From CAG-390 sp045544735 (lineage in GTDB: Bacteria > Bacillota > Clostridia > Oscillospirales > CAG-272): a DNA stretch of 14,866 nucleotides. Positions 1 through 7,446 of the stretch are shown here, one piece after another. The stretch lies in assembly GCA_045544735.1 (NCBI GenBank), contig JAZPZM010000045.1, forward strand, positions 1 to 14,866. Reading direction: 5' to 3'. Every line of letters begins with the position of its first letter. Within the stretch, counting starts at the first letter, position 1. The translations under genes and the position numbers were made by a program. The notes below the pieces were generated by a model. That model was not told where the DNA came from. It worked only from the letters and a program-made list of their open reading frames with translations, and made no database searches.

Positions 1-1575
1 AGCCTCTTTCTTTTGAAGCTGTGCATATTCGGCTTTGGATTTTGCGGTCAGTTGATCCTCTTCTTTTGACGCTTTTGACGCAGCACTTGCAAAGGCAACG
101 ACCCCGACAGTAAGAGCGGACACCCCTACCAACAAAAGTCCAACGGGATTCGATGCCATAGCTGCATTTAGGCTCGTTTGAGCCGCTGTAGCTGCAGTTG
201 TCGCGGTAGTTTGTGCAACCGTAGCGGCGGTTTGAGCGGTTGTTGCAACTGTTTGTTTTGCCGTGAGAGCAGCATTTATAGCTTTAAGGGCGTTTGCGGT
301 CTTTTTGATCGCAACATAACCGCCATAAACTCCAACGATTGTTGCGAGTTCGAGGCCAAGAATCACCAACGATTTAACGATAACGGGATTGTTCTCGGCA
401 AATTCCGTCATACCCGCAAGCATTTTATTCCACAGTTGGAGAGCGGCGGTGATTTCGGGAGCGAACTGCGCGGCAACGGTGTTTTTCAGCGCGGTCATAT
501 TATTATTCTGGATTTGAAGTTCATTGTCAAGCGCCATAACGCTTGCCAACATCTTTTCGTCCATCACATAACCGGCTTGTTCAGCCATTTGCGCATACTC
601 ATCCATAACACCAGAGCCTGCGGCAATTAAGGTGTTAATCTGCTGTGCGCTCCTTCCAAGAAGCTCCATAGCAACCGCATCTCGCTCGCTCGCGTTCTCC
701 ATTTTTCCGAGCGCATCAATGACGTCCCAATAAACATCCTCGCTATCACGAAGAGAACCGTCTGCGTTGGTAACAGACACACCAAGTTGCTCGTATGCTT
801 CAACATAACGAGCTGTTCCGTCTTGCGCATATGACATAGCGCGGACATTCCTTGCCATTGTGGACGTGAGCGTTTCCACGCTAACATCTACGAGTTCGGC
901 AGCATAGTAATATGCCTGCAGATCTTCCGCTGCGATGCCGTATTGAACGGAAACAGTACCAATTTCATCACCGAACGAGGCGGCACCAACGATACATTCA
1001 CCATAGGCAGAATAAATTTCTTTGAGTATCTTTGCAATACCTGCCGCCGCAAGAGCGTCAGCTACCGCGATGGCAGAATTGGCGCCAACATCACCGAAGC
1101 GTTGCGCCTCGTCAGCTGCCTTTTCCTGTTTCTCCTTAAGGTCGTCAACCTCTTTTCCGAGCCGTTCACTCTCGCCCGAAAGGTTGCTCATATCAACGCC
1201 CGCTTTGGAGAGTGAGTCTCCCATACGGTCAAGAGTTTCCGTCTTCTGCCTCAGCGAAGCCTCAGTTTGCTCAATCTTCTGTTTCAGATCAAGTTCCTTG
1301 TTCGCAAGAGCAGAACTATATTCGCCTGATGCCGAGATTTCCTGTTGGACGTTGCGCAACTGTTGTTGATATGTCGAAAGCTTGTTTTTTAACGCATCAA
1401 CCGACTGTTGCTGTTTGGTATAAGAGGATATATCCGACTGAAGCTTATTGAGCGATTGGATTTCCTTTTGCGTTGCCGCGAGTGTCTTTTGCGCCGAAGA
1501 AAACGTACCATTGAAATTTTGACCGAGCTGTGCGCTCAGCTTAAATAGCATTTCGTATTCGTTTCTCGAAGCCAT
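1..1575 (-). CDS. Phage tail tape measure protein (N-terminal 525 residues, 3' end beyond window)
   Basis: The frame is open from the ATG at 1575-1573 to the window edge, so the gene is cut off at its C-terminus. Upstream of the ATG is AAGGGAGTGG at a normal ribosome-binding distance, and the E' frameshift product ends 21 bases before it. Residues about 20-170 are rich in Q, K, E and L, with strings such as TKQQQSVDALKNKLSTYQQQ, and look like coiled coil. A globular stretch follows (GDEIGTVSVQYGIAAEDLQA). Residues about 400-500 form a hydrophobic, Ala/Thr-rich segment (IVGVYGGYVAIKK, then TAQTAATVAQTTATTAATAA, then LNAAMASNPVGLLLVGVSAL), a pattern characteristic of tape measure proteins. In this family the protein sets tail length, serves as the scaffold on which tube subunits polymerise, and is probably ejected during DNA entry. 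Its place directly after the E/E' chaperone genes fits. The family is clear; total length is unknown. Confidence 0.93.
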   Translation of the reverse strand, partial: MASRNEYEMLFKLSAQLGQNFNGTFSSAQKTLAATQKEIQSLNKLQSDISSYTKQQQSVDALKNKLSTYQQQLRNVQQEISASGEYSSALANKELDLKQKIEQTEASLRQKTETLDRMGDSLSKAGVDMSNLSGESERLGKEVDDLKEKQEKAADEAQRFGDVGANSAIAVADALAAAGIAKILKEIYSAYGECIVGAASFGDEIGTVSVQYGIAAEDLQAYYYAAELVDVSVETLTSTMARNVRAMSYAQDGTARYVEAYEQLGVSVTNADGSLRDSEDVYWDVIDALGKMENASERDAVAMELLGRSAQQINTLIAAGSGVMDEYAQMAEQAGYVMDEKMLASVMALDNELQIQNNNMTALKNTVAAQFAPEITAALQLWNKMLAGMTEFAENNPVIVKSLVILGLELATIVGVYGGYVAIKKTANALKAINAALTAKQTVATTAQTAATVAQTTATTAATAAQTSLNAAMASNPVGLLLVGVSALTVGVVAFASAASKASKEEDQLTAKSKAEYAQLQKKEA

Positions 1576-1596
1576 TTCAACCACTCCCTTCAATCA

Positions 1597-2117
1597 TTAT
1601 TTTTTGCGTTGTTTGTTTTGCTCGTCTATCAGTTCGTTGCTATCGTTGATCCAAGCTGATAGACGGCTAAAAGGTTCGGAGAGCCAAAAGGAAATGGGGG
1701 TGTGGTAATTTTGCGAAAGTATCATACATTGCCGTCTTATCCACTTGCCCCCGTCTCCTGTTTTCACTCCGAGCGAAGTAAAAAAGATCTCGCCTCGCTC
1801 CTTACGCGATTATAATCGGTGAGCGTAAGCATATCAAAGATGTCTGCACCGACCTGTTCGGTGCAAGCTCTCGCTGCCATTCTTACAAGATATTCGCCAG
1901 AGAACACAGGCGCAATCACTGCCTTACCAAGACGCGAAAGCTCGTCCTCGATAGCAAGACCGTCGCGGCCTGTGAGCTTGTCAAAATCAAACGAAAGCTC
2001 CTTGTATTCTTTGCCGTTGTATGTAACAGGCTTTTTGAGAGCAATGGTGAAATGAGAGTTTTCTTCAACGGACTCGTCGATCGCTCCGTTAAGTTCCTTT
2101 TCGTTAATAGCAGACAT
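1597..2117 (-). CDS. Tail assembly chaperone, long form made by -1 ribosomal frameshift (E-E' / G-GT type)
   Basis: The zero frame is read from 2117 to the TTA codon at 1781-1779. A -1 slip at T TTT TTA (1785-1779) then continues with ACT at 1779-1777 and stays open for 60 codons to TAA at 1599-1597, giving a predicted 173-residue product. The -1 frame segment reads TSLGVKTGDGGKWIRR, then NYHTPISFWLSEPFSRLSAW, then a charged tail. The pattern of a Tyr-His helix followed by LSxWI is typical of the T/E' part of Firmicutes tail chaperones. The segment has no convincing start with a ribosome binding site of its own, which also favours frameshifting. Known for the family: both forms are needed at a fixed ratio, and phage P2 uses the nearly identical T TTT TTG. 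Seen here: heptamer phase, open frame and family-like peptide. Not shown: the actual frameshift efficiency. Confidence 0.88.
1764..2117 (-). CDS. Tail assembly chaperone, short form (P2 gpE / lambda gpG-like)
   Basis: The product has 117 residues starting MSAINEKELNG. The start at 2117 is chosen because AAAAGGAGATAATCTA lies directly upstream; the same frame extends further up to 2174, but that stretch runs through a hairpin (2154-2187) and lacks a binding site. The protein contains the module KKPVTYNGKEYKELSFDFDKLTGRD (residues about 28-52), typical of the gpE/gp41 type in contractile phages, and ends in a short basic and hydrophobic tail at the slippery site. In the family, this form and its frameshifted longer form bind the tape measure protein and recruit tube subunits during tail assembly, and are absent from the finished virion. 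The gene lies between the tube and tape measure genes, exactly where this chaperone always sits. Confidence 0.85.
   Translation of the reverse strand: MSAINEKELNGAIDESVEENSHFTIALKKPVTYNGKEYKELSFDFDKLTGRDGLAIEDELSRLGKAVIAPVFSGEYLVRMAARACTEQVGADIFDMLTLTDYNRVRSEARSFLLRSE
1779..1785 (-). promoter_or_regulatory. -1 programmed ribosomal frameshift slippery heptamer T TTT TTA
   Basis: Read on the minus strand, the codons are TCT TTT TTA CTT, so the heptamer lies in the exact X XXY YYZ phase. The zero-frame stop follows only four codons later (TGA 1766-1764), while the -1 frame is open for 60 codons. I see no strong stem-loop immediately downstream. Many tail chaperone frameshifts work without an obvious one. 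Confidence 0.85.
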
Positions 2118-2153
2118 TAGATTATCTCCTTTTCTTGTTTGTTTTTTGGAATG

Positions 2154-2187
2154 AAGAGAGGACGTTTCAAACAAAACGCCCTCTCTT
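2154..2187. terminator. Strong hairpin between tube and chaperone genes
   Basis: Arms 2154-2167 and 2174-2187 pair over 14 positions around a six-base loop. On the minus-strand RNA (the mRNA sense) pairing is complete, with one G-U wobble at 2162/2179, but no U-tract follows. On the plus strand the same position is an A-C mismatch, yet TTTTGTTTTTT follows, so only the antisense direction resembles an intrinsic terminator. Possible roles are termination of antisense transcription, or an RNA processing or stability element separating the abundant tube message from the chaperone message. The structure is directly visible; its function is inferred. Confidence 0.6.
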
Positions 2188-2198
2188 TTGTTTTTTGA

Positions 2199-2711
2199 TT
2201 ACTTGCCAAGAGCGGCACGAACTGCGGCAAGGTTATCGTTGCCAGAAGCATCGACATCCTTAAAGTTGGCAGGGTCATAGTCAAGCATCAGCTTTCCGTC
2301 GATGTAGTCCTTACGAGCTACACAACTGTACTCACCCGATACAGCCTGTGCGGCAACAGGTCCGATAGTACCGCCGCCAAGCGTCTTGGGGATAACGGTG
2401 AGGATGTGCTTGTATGCGGTGACTTTGATTTTGCCAGAGGTTGCGTCATAGTCCTCGTGAGCCGCGCGGCAATCGAGGACGTGCTGACGGGTTTCGGCGA
2501 GCTTGTATGCTGCCTGAGGCGCGTCAATGAATTCGATCTTGACGCTCATAGCATCTCTGTGTCCGGGAACAGGGATGTCGAGGTCGCCAGGAATGCCCGC
2601 GCCGTTAGCGGTGAGCATCTTGTTTGTCATATCGGGAAGAGTGATCTTGGCAACACCAAGGTATTCGGTGCCGTTCTCATAAACGGCAAAGTTGATAACA
2701 CCAGCGTTCAT
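2199..2711 (-). CDS. Major tail tube protein (contractile phage, P2 FII-type)
   Basis: The product has 170 residues starting MNAGVINFAVYENGTEYLG. The ATG at 2711 is preceded by AAGGAGGAAAGCAA. The N-terminal pattern of a short acidic lead-in followed by LGVAKITLPDMTNKMLTANG and a PGDLDIPVPGH turn is typical of the P2 FII-like tube family. So is the later TAYKHILTVIPKTLGGGTI segment, which resembles the region where this family forms the inner beta sheet. The length matches the family. The protein stacks as hexameric rings inside the sheath to form the DNA conduit. The gene follows the sheath gene by 16 bases, and sheath followed by tube is the standard order. It lies at the position of lambda V. 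Confidence 0.92.
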   Translation of the reverse strand: MNAGVINFAVYENGTEYLGVAKITLPDMTNKMLTANGAGIPGDLDIPVPGHRDAMSVKIEFIDAPQAAYKLAETRQHVLDCRAAHEDYDATSGKIKVTAYKHILTVIPKTLGGGTIGPVAAQAVSGEYSCVARKDYIDGKLMLDYDPANFKDVDASGNDNLAAVRAALGK

Positions 2712-2727
2712 TTGCTTTCCTCCTTAC

Positions 2728-4161
2728 TTATGCATTGAGAGCCGATGTGAGATATTCAACATCGAACTCCACATACATATTGATTTCCTGTGCCGGAACA
2801 GGAGAAGCCATTCTCGTATCAAGTCTGAACTTGCCGGCAATGAGATTTGCGGTAGGATTAGCCGCCGCAACGTACTCGATCTGACCGCCGTAGAGCTTGC
2901 CCTCGTGGGTAAGACCATTGAGCCAAGAATTGAAGCTGTTTACGATAGCGTCAATTCTCACTCTTGTGAGAGGACGGTCGAGATGCGACCAATAGGTATT
3001 GACGAACGTGTTGCACACGAAGTCCATCATACGATTGGTGCAGATGAAGTAGTCCGAAACATCGGAGCTTGCAGGCCAGCAGCCCGTGTAGTTGCCCCAA
3101 AGCACCCAACCGTTGAAATTGAGCGCGGTTACGATACCTGCGGTGTAGCTGACAACGTCTGCCTGCTGAATGGAGAGGTTGATTTCGTTGCCGGCTTTGT
3201 CGCAAAGACCTGTGATGGAAATGCCCTTATTCGAGGGGGACTCGTAGGGGCAATCGCCGTTTGCGGAGTCAACGCTGCCCATAACGCCACAAGCGATTAC
3301 GGACATATCGAAGATGTAATCTCCGACCTTTGCAAGAGGCCAACAAACGATCATATTCTCGTCGGTGTAGCCGTTCTGGTTCTTCCATTCAAGAGCCTCG
3401 GAGTAGGAGTCCGCGCCGTTGGTTGCATCGGTGTCGATGTCAACAACTGCCTTGCCCTTGAACAGACCGTTGATGCTCGGAGCCTTTGCAGCCATAACAG
3501 CCGCAACAGAGGGAGTCTGGCTCCATCCGGGACAACAGATAAGATCGGGAACGATGCCAAAGAGCGCCTTGCATTCCTCAATCTTTTCGATTGCCGCCTC
3601 AATGTCAGCTGCGGTGATGGCGTCAAGCTTTGCTGCGTTGTAGGAAACGGTGAGCTCGGTTGCCGCGTAGGATGCGCCGCCCTCAATGAGTTCGATAAGG
3701 CACTTGTCGTCCGCATAGAATACCTCGTAGTCAGTATCCTTTACGAGCGTCTCGGAGTCTGCCTTGACAACGAGCGCGGTATCATTGATAGCGTCGCCCG
3801 TAATGGTTGCAACGTGCTCGACAACCGAAACCTCGGTATCGTTTACAGCCTCCTTATGCTTGGAGGGGTCGAATACGTTGTAGAATACGGCAGGGCTCAA
3901 ACCGAAGAGCTTGAAATGAGAGTACATAGCCTGGCAGAGATTCCACTTGGGAGCCTTGCTTGCATCTCTCCACTCGCTCGAATAGCCGCCGAGTTCTTTT
4001 GCTTCGCCAAAGCTCGTTACAAGCTGAGGCTTGCCTGTAAATCCGCCTGCGGTGTGGCAGGGCCACGCACCGATAAAGAGCGGAATGCCGACGCCTGCGG
4101 TCTTGACCGCCGCAAAGTCTGTGTCGGACTTATAGGTGTTGATGCCATGATTAAGGGACAT
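2728..4161 (-). CDS. Contractile tail sheath protein
   Basis: The product has 477 residues starting MSLNHGINTYKSDTDFAAV. The ATG at 4161 is preceded by TAAGGAGGAATAAGCT. The N-terminal region (residues 1-100) has the sheath pattern GVGIPLFIGAWP and LVTSFGEAKELGGYS. Residues about 200-300 contain a segment in which DLICCPGWSQTP is followed by CWPLAKVGDYIFDMSV. The C-terminal region has the interlocking-arm-like strands ANLIAGKFRLDTRMASPVPA and MYVEFDVEYLT typical of P2 FI-like sheaths. Residues about 105-180 form a beta-rich insert (DTALVVKADSETLV to ATELTVSYNA) that probably projects from the sheath surface. The protein assembles around the tube and contracts to drive the tube into the cell. 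This gene is the main evidence that the phage is a myovirus. Confidence 0.95.
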   Translation of the reverse strand: MSLNHGINTYKSDTDFAAVKTAGVGIPLFIGAWPCHTAGGFTGKPQLVTSFGEAKELGGYSSEWRDASKAPKWNLCQAMYSHFKLFGLSPAVFYNVFDPSKHKEAVNDTEVSVVEHVATITGDAINDTALVVKADSETLVKDTDYEVFYADDKCLIELIEGGASYAATELTVSYNAAKLDAITAADIEAAIEKIEECKALFGIVPDLICCPGWSQTPSVAAVMAAKAPSINGLFKGKAVVDIDTDATNGADSYSEALEWKNQNGYTDENMIVCWPLAKVGDYIFDMSVIACGVMGSVDSANGDCPYESPSNKGISITGLCDKAGNEINLSIQQADVVSYTAGIVTALNFNGWVLWGNYTGCWPASSDVSDYFICTNRMMDFVCNTFVNTYWSHLDRPLTRVRIDAIVNSFNSWLNGLTHEGKLYGGQIEYVAAANPTANLIAGKFRLDTRMASPVPAQEINMYVEFDVEYLTSALNA

Positions 4162-4174
4162 AGCTTATTCCTCC

Positions 4175-4435
4175 TTAGATTTTTGTGTCGGAGAGCGCTC
4201 TATAAGCATTGCTCAAAGAGTTGCCGCCGACTGCGATTTTTTGTTTTGCGGAAACAATCTCGTTATCCGCAACAATCAGACGTTCGATCTTGGGGTATTT
4301 TTCAATCGCGAATGCGAGAGAGGAAAGGACACTTTCGCGTGTGCCGCGGTAGATACTGCCTTTCTGAATAACGCCTCTGATCGAGGGTCCGAGGTAGATA
4401 AAAACGCCGTCTTTAACGGCTGTTTTCTTAGCCAT
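4175..4435 (-). CDS. Small conserved phage protein between tail terminator and sheath
   Basis: The product has 86 residues starting MAKKTAVKDGVFIYLGPSIR. The ATG at 4435 lies within the end of the preceding gene (overlap 4428-4435) and has GAGAGG upstream. It is a basic protein with a beta-like N-terminal half (VFIYLGPSIRGVIQKGSIYRG) and a helical middle (SVLSSLAFAIEKYPKIERLI). No catalytic motif is visible. Position suggests a comparison with the small gene gp38 of phage Mu, which also sits between the tail terminator and sheath genes. That is a positional analogy and I see no sequence proof. The gene is real because start, binding site and spacing all fit the operon, but its function is unknown. 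Confidence 0.75.
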   Translation of the reverse strand: MAKKTAVKDGVFIYLGPSIRGVIQKGSIYRGTRESVLSSLAFAIEKYPKIERLIVADNEIVSAKQKIAVGGNSLSNAYRALSDTKI

Positions 4436-4916
4436 AGTTAACCTCTCTTTCTGTCGGCGGTACGAATACTGTGAACATCATTTCGCCGGCATAGTACGGA
4501 GCAGTATCTTCGGGATAGACAAGGCTTTCCACGCCTGCGTCCGTGTCGATTTTGAAGCATTTGCCGATACGCACCTGCTTCATCAGTTCCAAGCGCACCG
4601 TTTCCATAACATTGAGCAGAGAAAGCGCACCCTCTTCCTCGTCTTTGTTGTAAACGCAAAAGATAAGACGGACAATCGCGTGAGATTGGCTCTGCTGCAA
4701 CTGCCTGTGATAGTCTTTTCCTGTTACGTACTGAGCGATAATGTAGGGTGCTTTTTTCTTTGCATCGTTGCTGTTCGGCAACCTCATTTTATAGATGTCG
4801 GGTGCCCGGAAGATTTGCTCGGTGTCTCCCTTTTGGAGCGCCTCGGGAAGCTTATAATTCTTCGTGGTGTCCTTAAGGAAGGATTTAAGATCTTCAAGAA
4901 GCTGTTCTTTTGTCAT
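4428..4916 (-). CDS. Tail terminator / tail completion protein (Mu gp37 / lambda gpU position)
   Basis: The product has 162 residues starting MTKEQLLEDLKSFLKDTTKN. The ATG at 4916 overlaps the stop of the upstream gene as CAATGA and has GGGGAGG six bases before it. The middle reads APYIIAQYVTGKDYHR, then HAIVRLIFCVYNKDEEEGAL, then LLNVMETVRLELMKQ, and the C-terminal part reads AGEMMFTVFVPPTERE. This arrangement of a paired beta sheet plus a central helix carrying LLNVMETVR resembles the tail terminator proteins of Firmicutes contractile phages. Such proteins cap the finished tail tube and give the surface to which the head joins. The position before the sheath gene agrees with Mu and with lambda U. 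Assignment rests on pattern and position, so it is moderately strong. Confidence 0.7.
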   Translation of the reverse strand: MTKEQLLEDLKSFLKDTTKNYKLPEALQKGDTEQIFRAPDIYKMRLPNSNDAKKKAPYIIAQYVTGKDYHRQLQQSQSHAIVRLIFCVYNKDEEEGALSLLNVMETVRLELMKQVRIGKCFKIDTDAGVESLVYPEDTAPYYAGEMMFTVFVPPTEREVNYG

Positions 4917-5527
4917 TGCTTACCTCCCCAACCGTTGAGTACACGGGTGATTTCGTGCTCGATACGCTTATCGAAAGTGTCTCTAATGTGCGTAGCAATA
5001 TCCTCTGCCACATCGTCGTTGGAGTCCATCATCTGCGTTGTAGAAGGTCCCCAAAACTGCCGTATCGGAAAACGCTTGTCTCCGATACGCTCATAGATAC
5101 CTGTGCGATCTCCGAGCTTCGCGGCAAAGGCGTTTTCAAGTGTCTGCTTTGCGGAGTCCTTGCGTACCCTTGCCGTAATTCGTCCGTCTTTGCCAAAGGT
5201 CGCATCGAAACGGATCAGCGGAATGTGATAGCCGTGAAATTCAATGCTGACCTCCGTTGCGCCAGAAGCATCGGTGTCTATGTGTCGTTTCGACGTCGTG
5301 TATTCCTTGTAGTCCGAGGCTTTCACGACGTACTCTTTGCGAAGGGCTCTCGCGGCATAGGCTTCACCGCTTGAAGCAGCTCGTTTCAGAGCCGAGCCAA
5401 CAGCTTTACCTACACCGCCAGGAATGCCGGCAAGAAGCTTTTGTGCGCGGTCGAGGGTATTGCTACCAATATCGTCCACCCACAAGCTCGTTGCTTTGTT
5501 GCCGCCACCAATAGAAACATCACTCAT
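4913..5527 (-). CDS. Minor tail protein Z-like (tail-head joining)
   Basis: The product has 204 residues. I choose MSDVSIGGG at 5527 rather than the in-frame ATG at 5545, because GGAGG lies seven bases upstream of 5527 and the resulting overlap with the preceding stop (5522-5520) is typical of this operon. Residues about 20-70 have an amphipathic N-terminal helix region (LDRAQKLLAGIPGGVGKAV, then ALKRAASSGEAYAARALRKE). They are followed by beta strands carrying TEVSIEFHGYHIPLIRFDA and a C-terminal segment IRQFWGPSTTQM. The GVGKAVGSALKRAA start and the FWGPST motif are typical of the lambda gpZ (Minor_tail_Z) family. In lambda, gpZ is needed to make tails competent for DNA delivery and correct joining to heads. 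The neighbouring FII-like and U-like positions agree. Confidence 0.8.
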   Translation of the reverse strand: MSDVSIGGGNKATSLWVDDIGSNTLDRAQKLLAGIPGGVGKAVGSALKRAASSGEAYAARALRKEYVVKASDYKEYTTSKRHIDTDASGATEVSIEFHGYHIPLIRFDATFGKDGRITARVRKDSAKQTLENAFAAKLGDRTGIYERIGDKRFPIRQFWGPSTTQMMDSNDDVAEDIATHIRDTFDKRIEHEITRVLNGWGGKQ

Positions 5528-5894
5528 CGTAGGCCTCCAATTCAAGACTTATCATACCGTTTGTACACATCGAGGTCGCCACCTTGAAATCAGCGAAGAA
5601 CTTTTCTCCAAGAGCTTCGCCGTCGTCAATGGAAATGCGCTGTCCCTGCTCGGGTACGTTTCCGTCGAGATCGGATAAGGCAATATGCAACTTCGCCTGA
5701 ACGCCAAAGATGCCCTCGGCGTTTTGTATCGGTTTTTCAAGCTCCTTGACTCTGATAAACAGAACGGAGATGCCTTTGTGGTCCTCGCCGTCATACGTTA
5801 CGCCGTTGTAGCGTATCGTGTGCCGTTCTGCGAACTCACCGTCATTGAGGAATACGCGGTGGACATCTTCGTTCAGCATATCTTTGAAGCTCAT
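5520..5894 (-). CDS. Head-tail joining protein (lambda gpFII / Gifsy-2 type)
   Basis: The product has 124 residues starting MSFKDMLNEDVHRVFLNDGE. The ATG at 5894 overlaps the previous stop as ATGA. There is no ribosome binding site in front (the sequence is ACTCCCGTAGT), so translation is probably coupled to the upstream gene. The N-terminus MxFKDMLxEDVHxVFLNxxEFA is a signature of head-tail connector or attachment proteins found in Firmicutes prophages. The rest is predicted mostly beta (HTIRYNGVTYDGED, KGISVLFIRVKELE, GMISLELEAYDE). In lambda the protein at this position (gpFII) fills the junction between capsid connector and tail. The family call rests on N-terminal pattern, size and place in the lambda-like order. 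Confidence 0.7.
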   Translation of the reverse strand: MSFKDMLNEDVHRVFLNDGEFAERHTIRYNGVTYDGEDHKGISVLFIRVKELEKPIQNAEGIFGVQAKLHIALSDLDGNVPEQGQRISIDDGEALGEKFFADFKVATSMCTNGMISLELEAYDE

Positions 5895-6322
5895 ACTACG
5901 GGAGTTTCCGCGGAGAGATCAGGCGCGTCCATTACGCCGAAATATTCATCAAGAGCTGTCACCATATCCTCCTTGGTGGTACCAACCTTGAATGTGATAC
6001 CAACGGACTTTGCGATTGCTCTCAAATCAGATGCATTGGAGTCAATGCTATACTCGGGAATATCAGTTACGCTGTCGCCCTCATATTCGCTCTCTGCGGG
6101 GGCTTCGATTTCGGGAGGGTTGACGCTCGCATTATCCTCGTCTGCGCTCTCTTCGACCGTTGCAACGGGCGTATCGCCAAAGTATTTAGCAATACCGAGA
6201 TCAACAAGGCGCTTCGCCTCGTTATCGTCAACTTCAAAGGCTTCGTCATTCGGTCCTTTGGTCTGAACGCCGAGCTTTGTATGGAGGCCGTAAAAGCCTC
6301 TCTTGATTTTGATTTTAGCCAT
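5891..6322 (-). CDS. Conserved head-region protein with acidic linker and HeH/LEM-like C-terminal domain (lambda FI position)
   Basis: The product has 143 residues starting MAKIKIKRGFYGLHTKLGVQ, with AAAGGAGAAACGGCT before the ATG at 6322. It has three parts. A basic beta-like N-terminus (1-55) ends in EAKRLVDLGIAKYFGD. A very acidic, Glu/Asp/Ser/Pro-rich linker spans about 57-90. A compact helix-extension-helix unit at about 97-128 (ASDLRAIAKSVGITFKVGTT, then KEDMVTALDEYF) resembles the HeH/LEM/SAP-like fold often found at the end of phage head proteins. In lambda the gene at this place is FI, which aids docking of terminase-bound DNA to the prohead. A similar packaging role is a positional inference. 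The gene is certain, the function uncertain. Confidence 0.7.
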   Translation of the reverse strand: MAKIKIKRGFYGLHTKLGVQTKGPNDEAFEVDDNEAKRLVDLGIAKYFGDTPVATVEESADEDNASVNPPEIEAPAESEYEGDSVTDIPEYSIDSNASDLRAIAKSVGITFKVGTTKEDMVTALDEYFGVMDAPDLSAETPVV

Positions 6323-6349
6323 AGCCGTTTCTCCTTTCCTACGCGGTTA

Positions 6350-7429
6350 TCAGCCGATAACCTGTGCTGCGTAGATGTAAGGGCAGTAGTTCTTAGGAGC
6401 CGCGATAGGTCTTGTGCCAAGACGGAGCTTGCGGATATCCTTGTCCTGATCGAGAACGAACTTAGAAACACGAGAAGCCACGTATGTGGTATAGTCGGTG
6501 TTGCCGTAGTCGATCTGGGTGATCTGACCGTACATCATATGGCCACAGCCGGGGGCGGTTACCATAGCAGCATCTGCAGGGAAATACTTCTGCTCTGTGT
6601 TCTTCTCGTCAACGTAGGTTTCGTCCACGCTGATAAGGTTGAGCTTGAAGCCGCCGAAGTTGAGTGTGCCCATATAGACAACGCCCTCGTATGCGCTGAG
6701 TTCCTGCGAGATCTGACCGATGATGATACCGCTGTTCTTGTCAAGGAGCTTCTGCACCTTCTCCATATTGAGAATTACATCAGCAACGTCGGAGCCAAGA
6801 ACGAGGTCAGCAGCGGGCAAGCCACGCTTGGAAAGCAGACGGCACATATTCTTGACATCGCCGAAGAAATCTGCACCCTCGGCGTTCCACTTGGTACCTA
6901 CGGTGTACTCGTGCTCGGAAGCCTCGCCATCGTAGTAGCGAACGCGGAGAACGTCGCCCTTGGTGGTCTCGTCGATATACTCCTGCATATCGCAACCGTT
7001 GTTGATCATCGTCTGAACAGCCATCCACTCCTCACGACGAACGATACGAGCGTCGAGCTGAGTAAGGTCCTTGAGCTGAAGGCGTGCAGCTCTCTGCGCA
7101 GGGGTCTGACCGTGATAAAGAGCCTCGCCAAAACCTCTCTTTTTAAGGTCGTCGATGGAAAGGCTTCTGGAAAGCGCGATGTAAGCAGGCTGAATTTCGT
7201 GGATCTCGTAGCCTGTGCGACCTACGGCAATGTCGCCGGCGCGGGGCGCTACGATAGGAGCCATCTGACGATCTCCCTTCTGATACTCAGCCAACACCTT
7301 GTCAGCCGCGAAGATATCCTCGGGCGCGGTGGGGAAATATCTGTCCTTGAAGAATGTCTGACGAGGCACGATCTCTTCTACGAGCGCCTGCAGAACATAG
7401 TTATCAAAAAAATTGATTGTATTAGGCAT
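6350..7429 (-). CDS. Major capsid protein (lambda gpE family)
   Basis: The product has 359 residues starting MPNTINFFDNYVLQALVEEI. The ATG at 7429 is preceded by AACAGGAGGACAAAAGA. The order of motifs is typical of the gpE major capsid family. An N-terminal FF-D--V-QALVEEIVPRQTFFKDRYFP is followed by the central VAPRAGDIAVGRTGYEIHEI, the helix DLTQLDARIVRREEWMAVQT, a domain with ADLVLGSDVADVILNMEKVQ, and a C-terminal SVDETYVDEKNTEQKYFPAD. The length matches lambda gpE (341 residues) and its relatives. It builds the icosahedral shell around the scaffold and carries the decoration protein encoded just upstream. Neighbours on both sides (decoration, FI-like, FII-like) support the call. Confidence 0.96.
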   Translation of the reverse strand: MPNTINFFDNYVLQALVEEIVPRQTFFKDRYFPTAPEDIFAADKVLAEYQKGDRQMAPIVAPRAGDIAVGRTGYEIHEIQPAYIALSRSLSIDDLKKRGFGEALYHGQTPAQRAARLQLKDLTQLDARIVRREEWMAVQTMINNGCDMQEYIDETTKGDVLRVRYYDGEASEHEYTVGTKWNAEGADFFGDVKNMCRLLSKRGLPAADLVLGSDVADVILNMEKVQKLLDKNSGIIIGQISQELSAYEGVVYMGTLNFGGFKLNLISVDETYVDEKNTEQKYFPADAAMVTAPGCGHMMYGQITQIDYGNTDYTTYVASRVSKFVLDQDKDIRKLRLGTRPIAAPKNYCPYIYAAQVIG

Positions 7430-7446
7430 TCTTTTGTCCTCCTGTT

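Noticed and set aside
2692..4371. Very long plus-strand open frame (559 codons) opposite the sheath gene
   Set aside because: It mirrors the sheath gene in the antisense frame and is open because the sheath uses few codons whose complement is a stop. It lacks a ribosome binding site, has a Cys/Arg-rich composition unlike real proteins, and continues past the gene boundary by chance.
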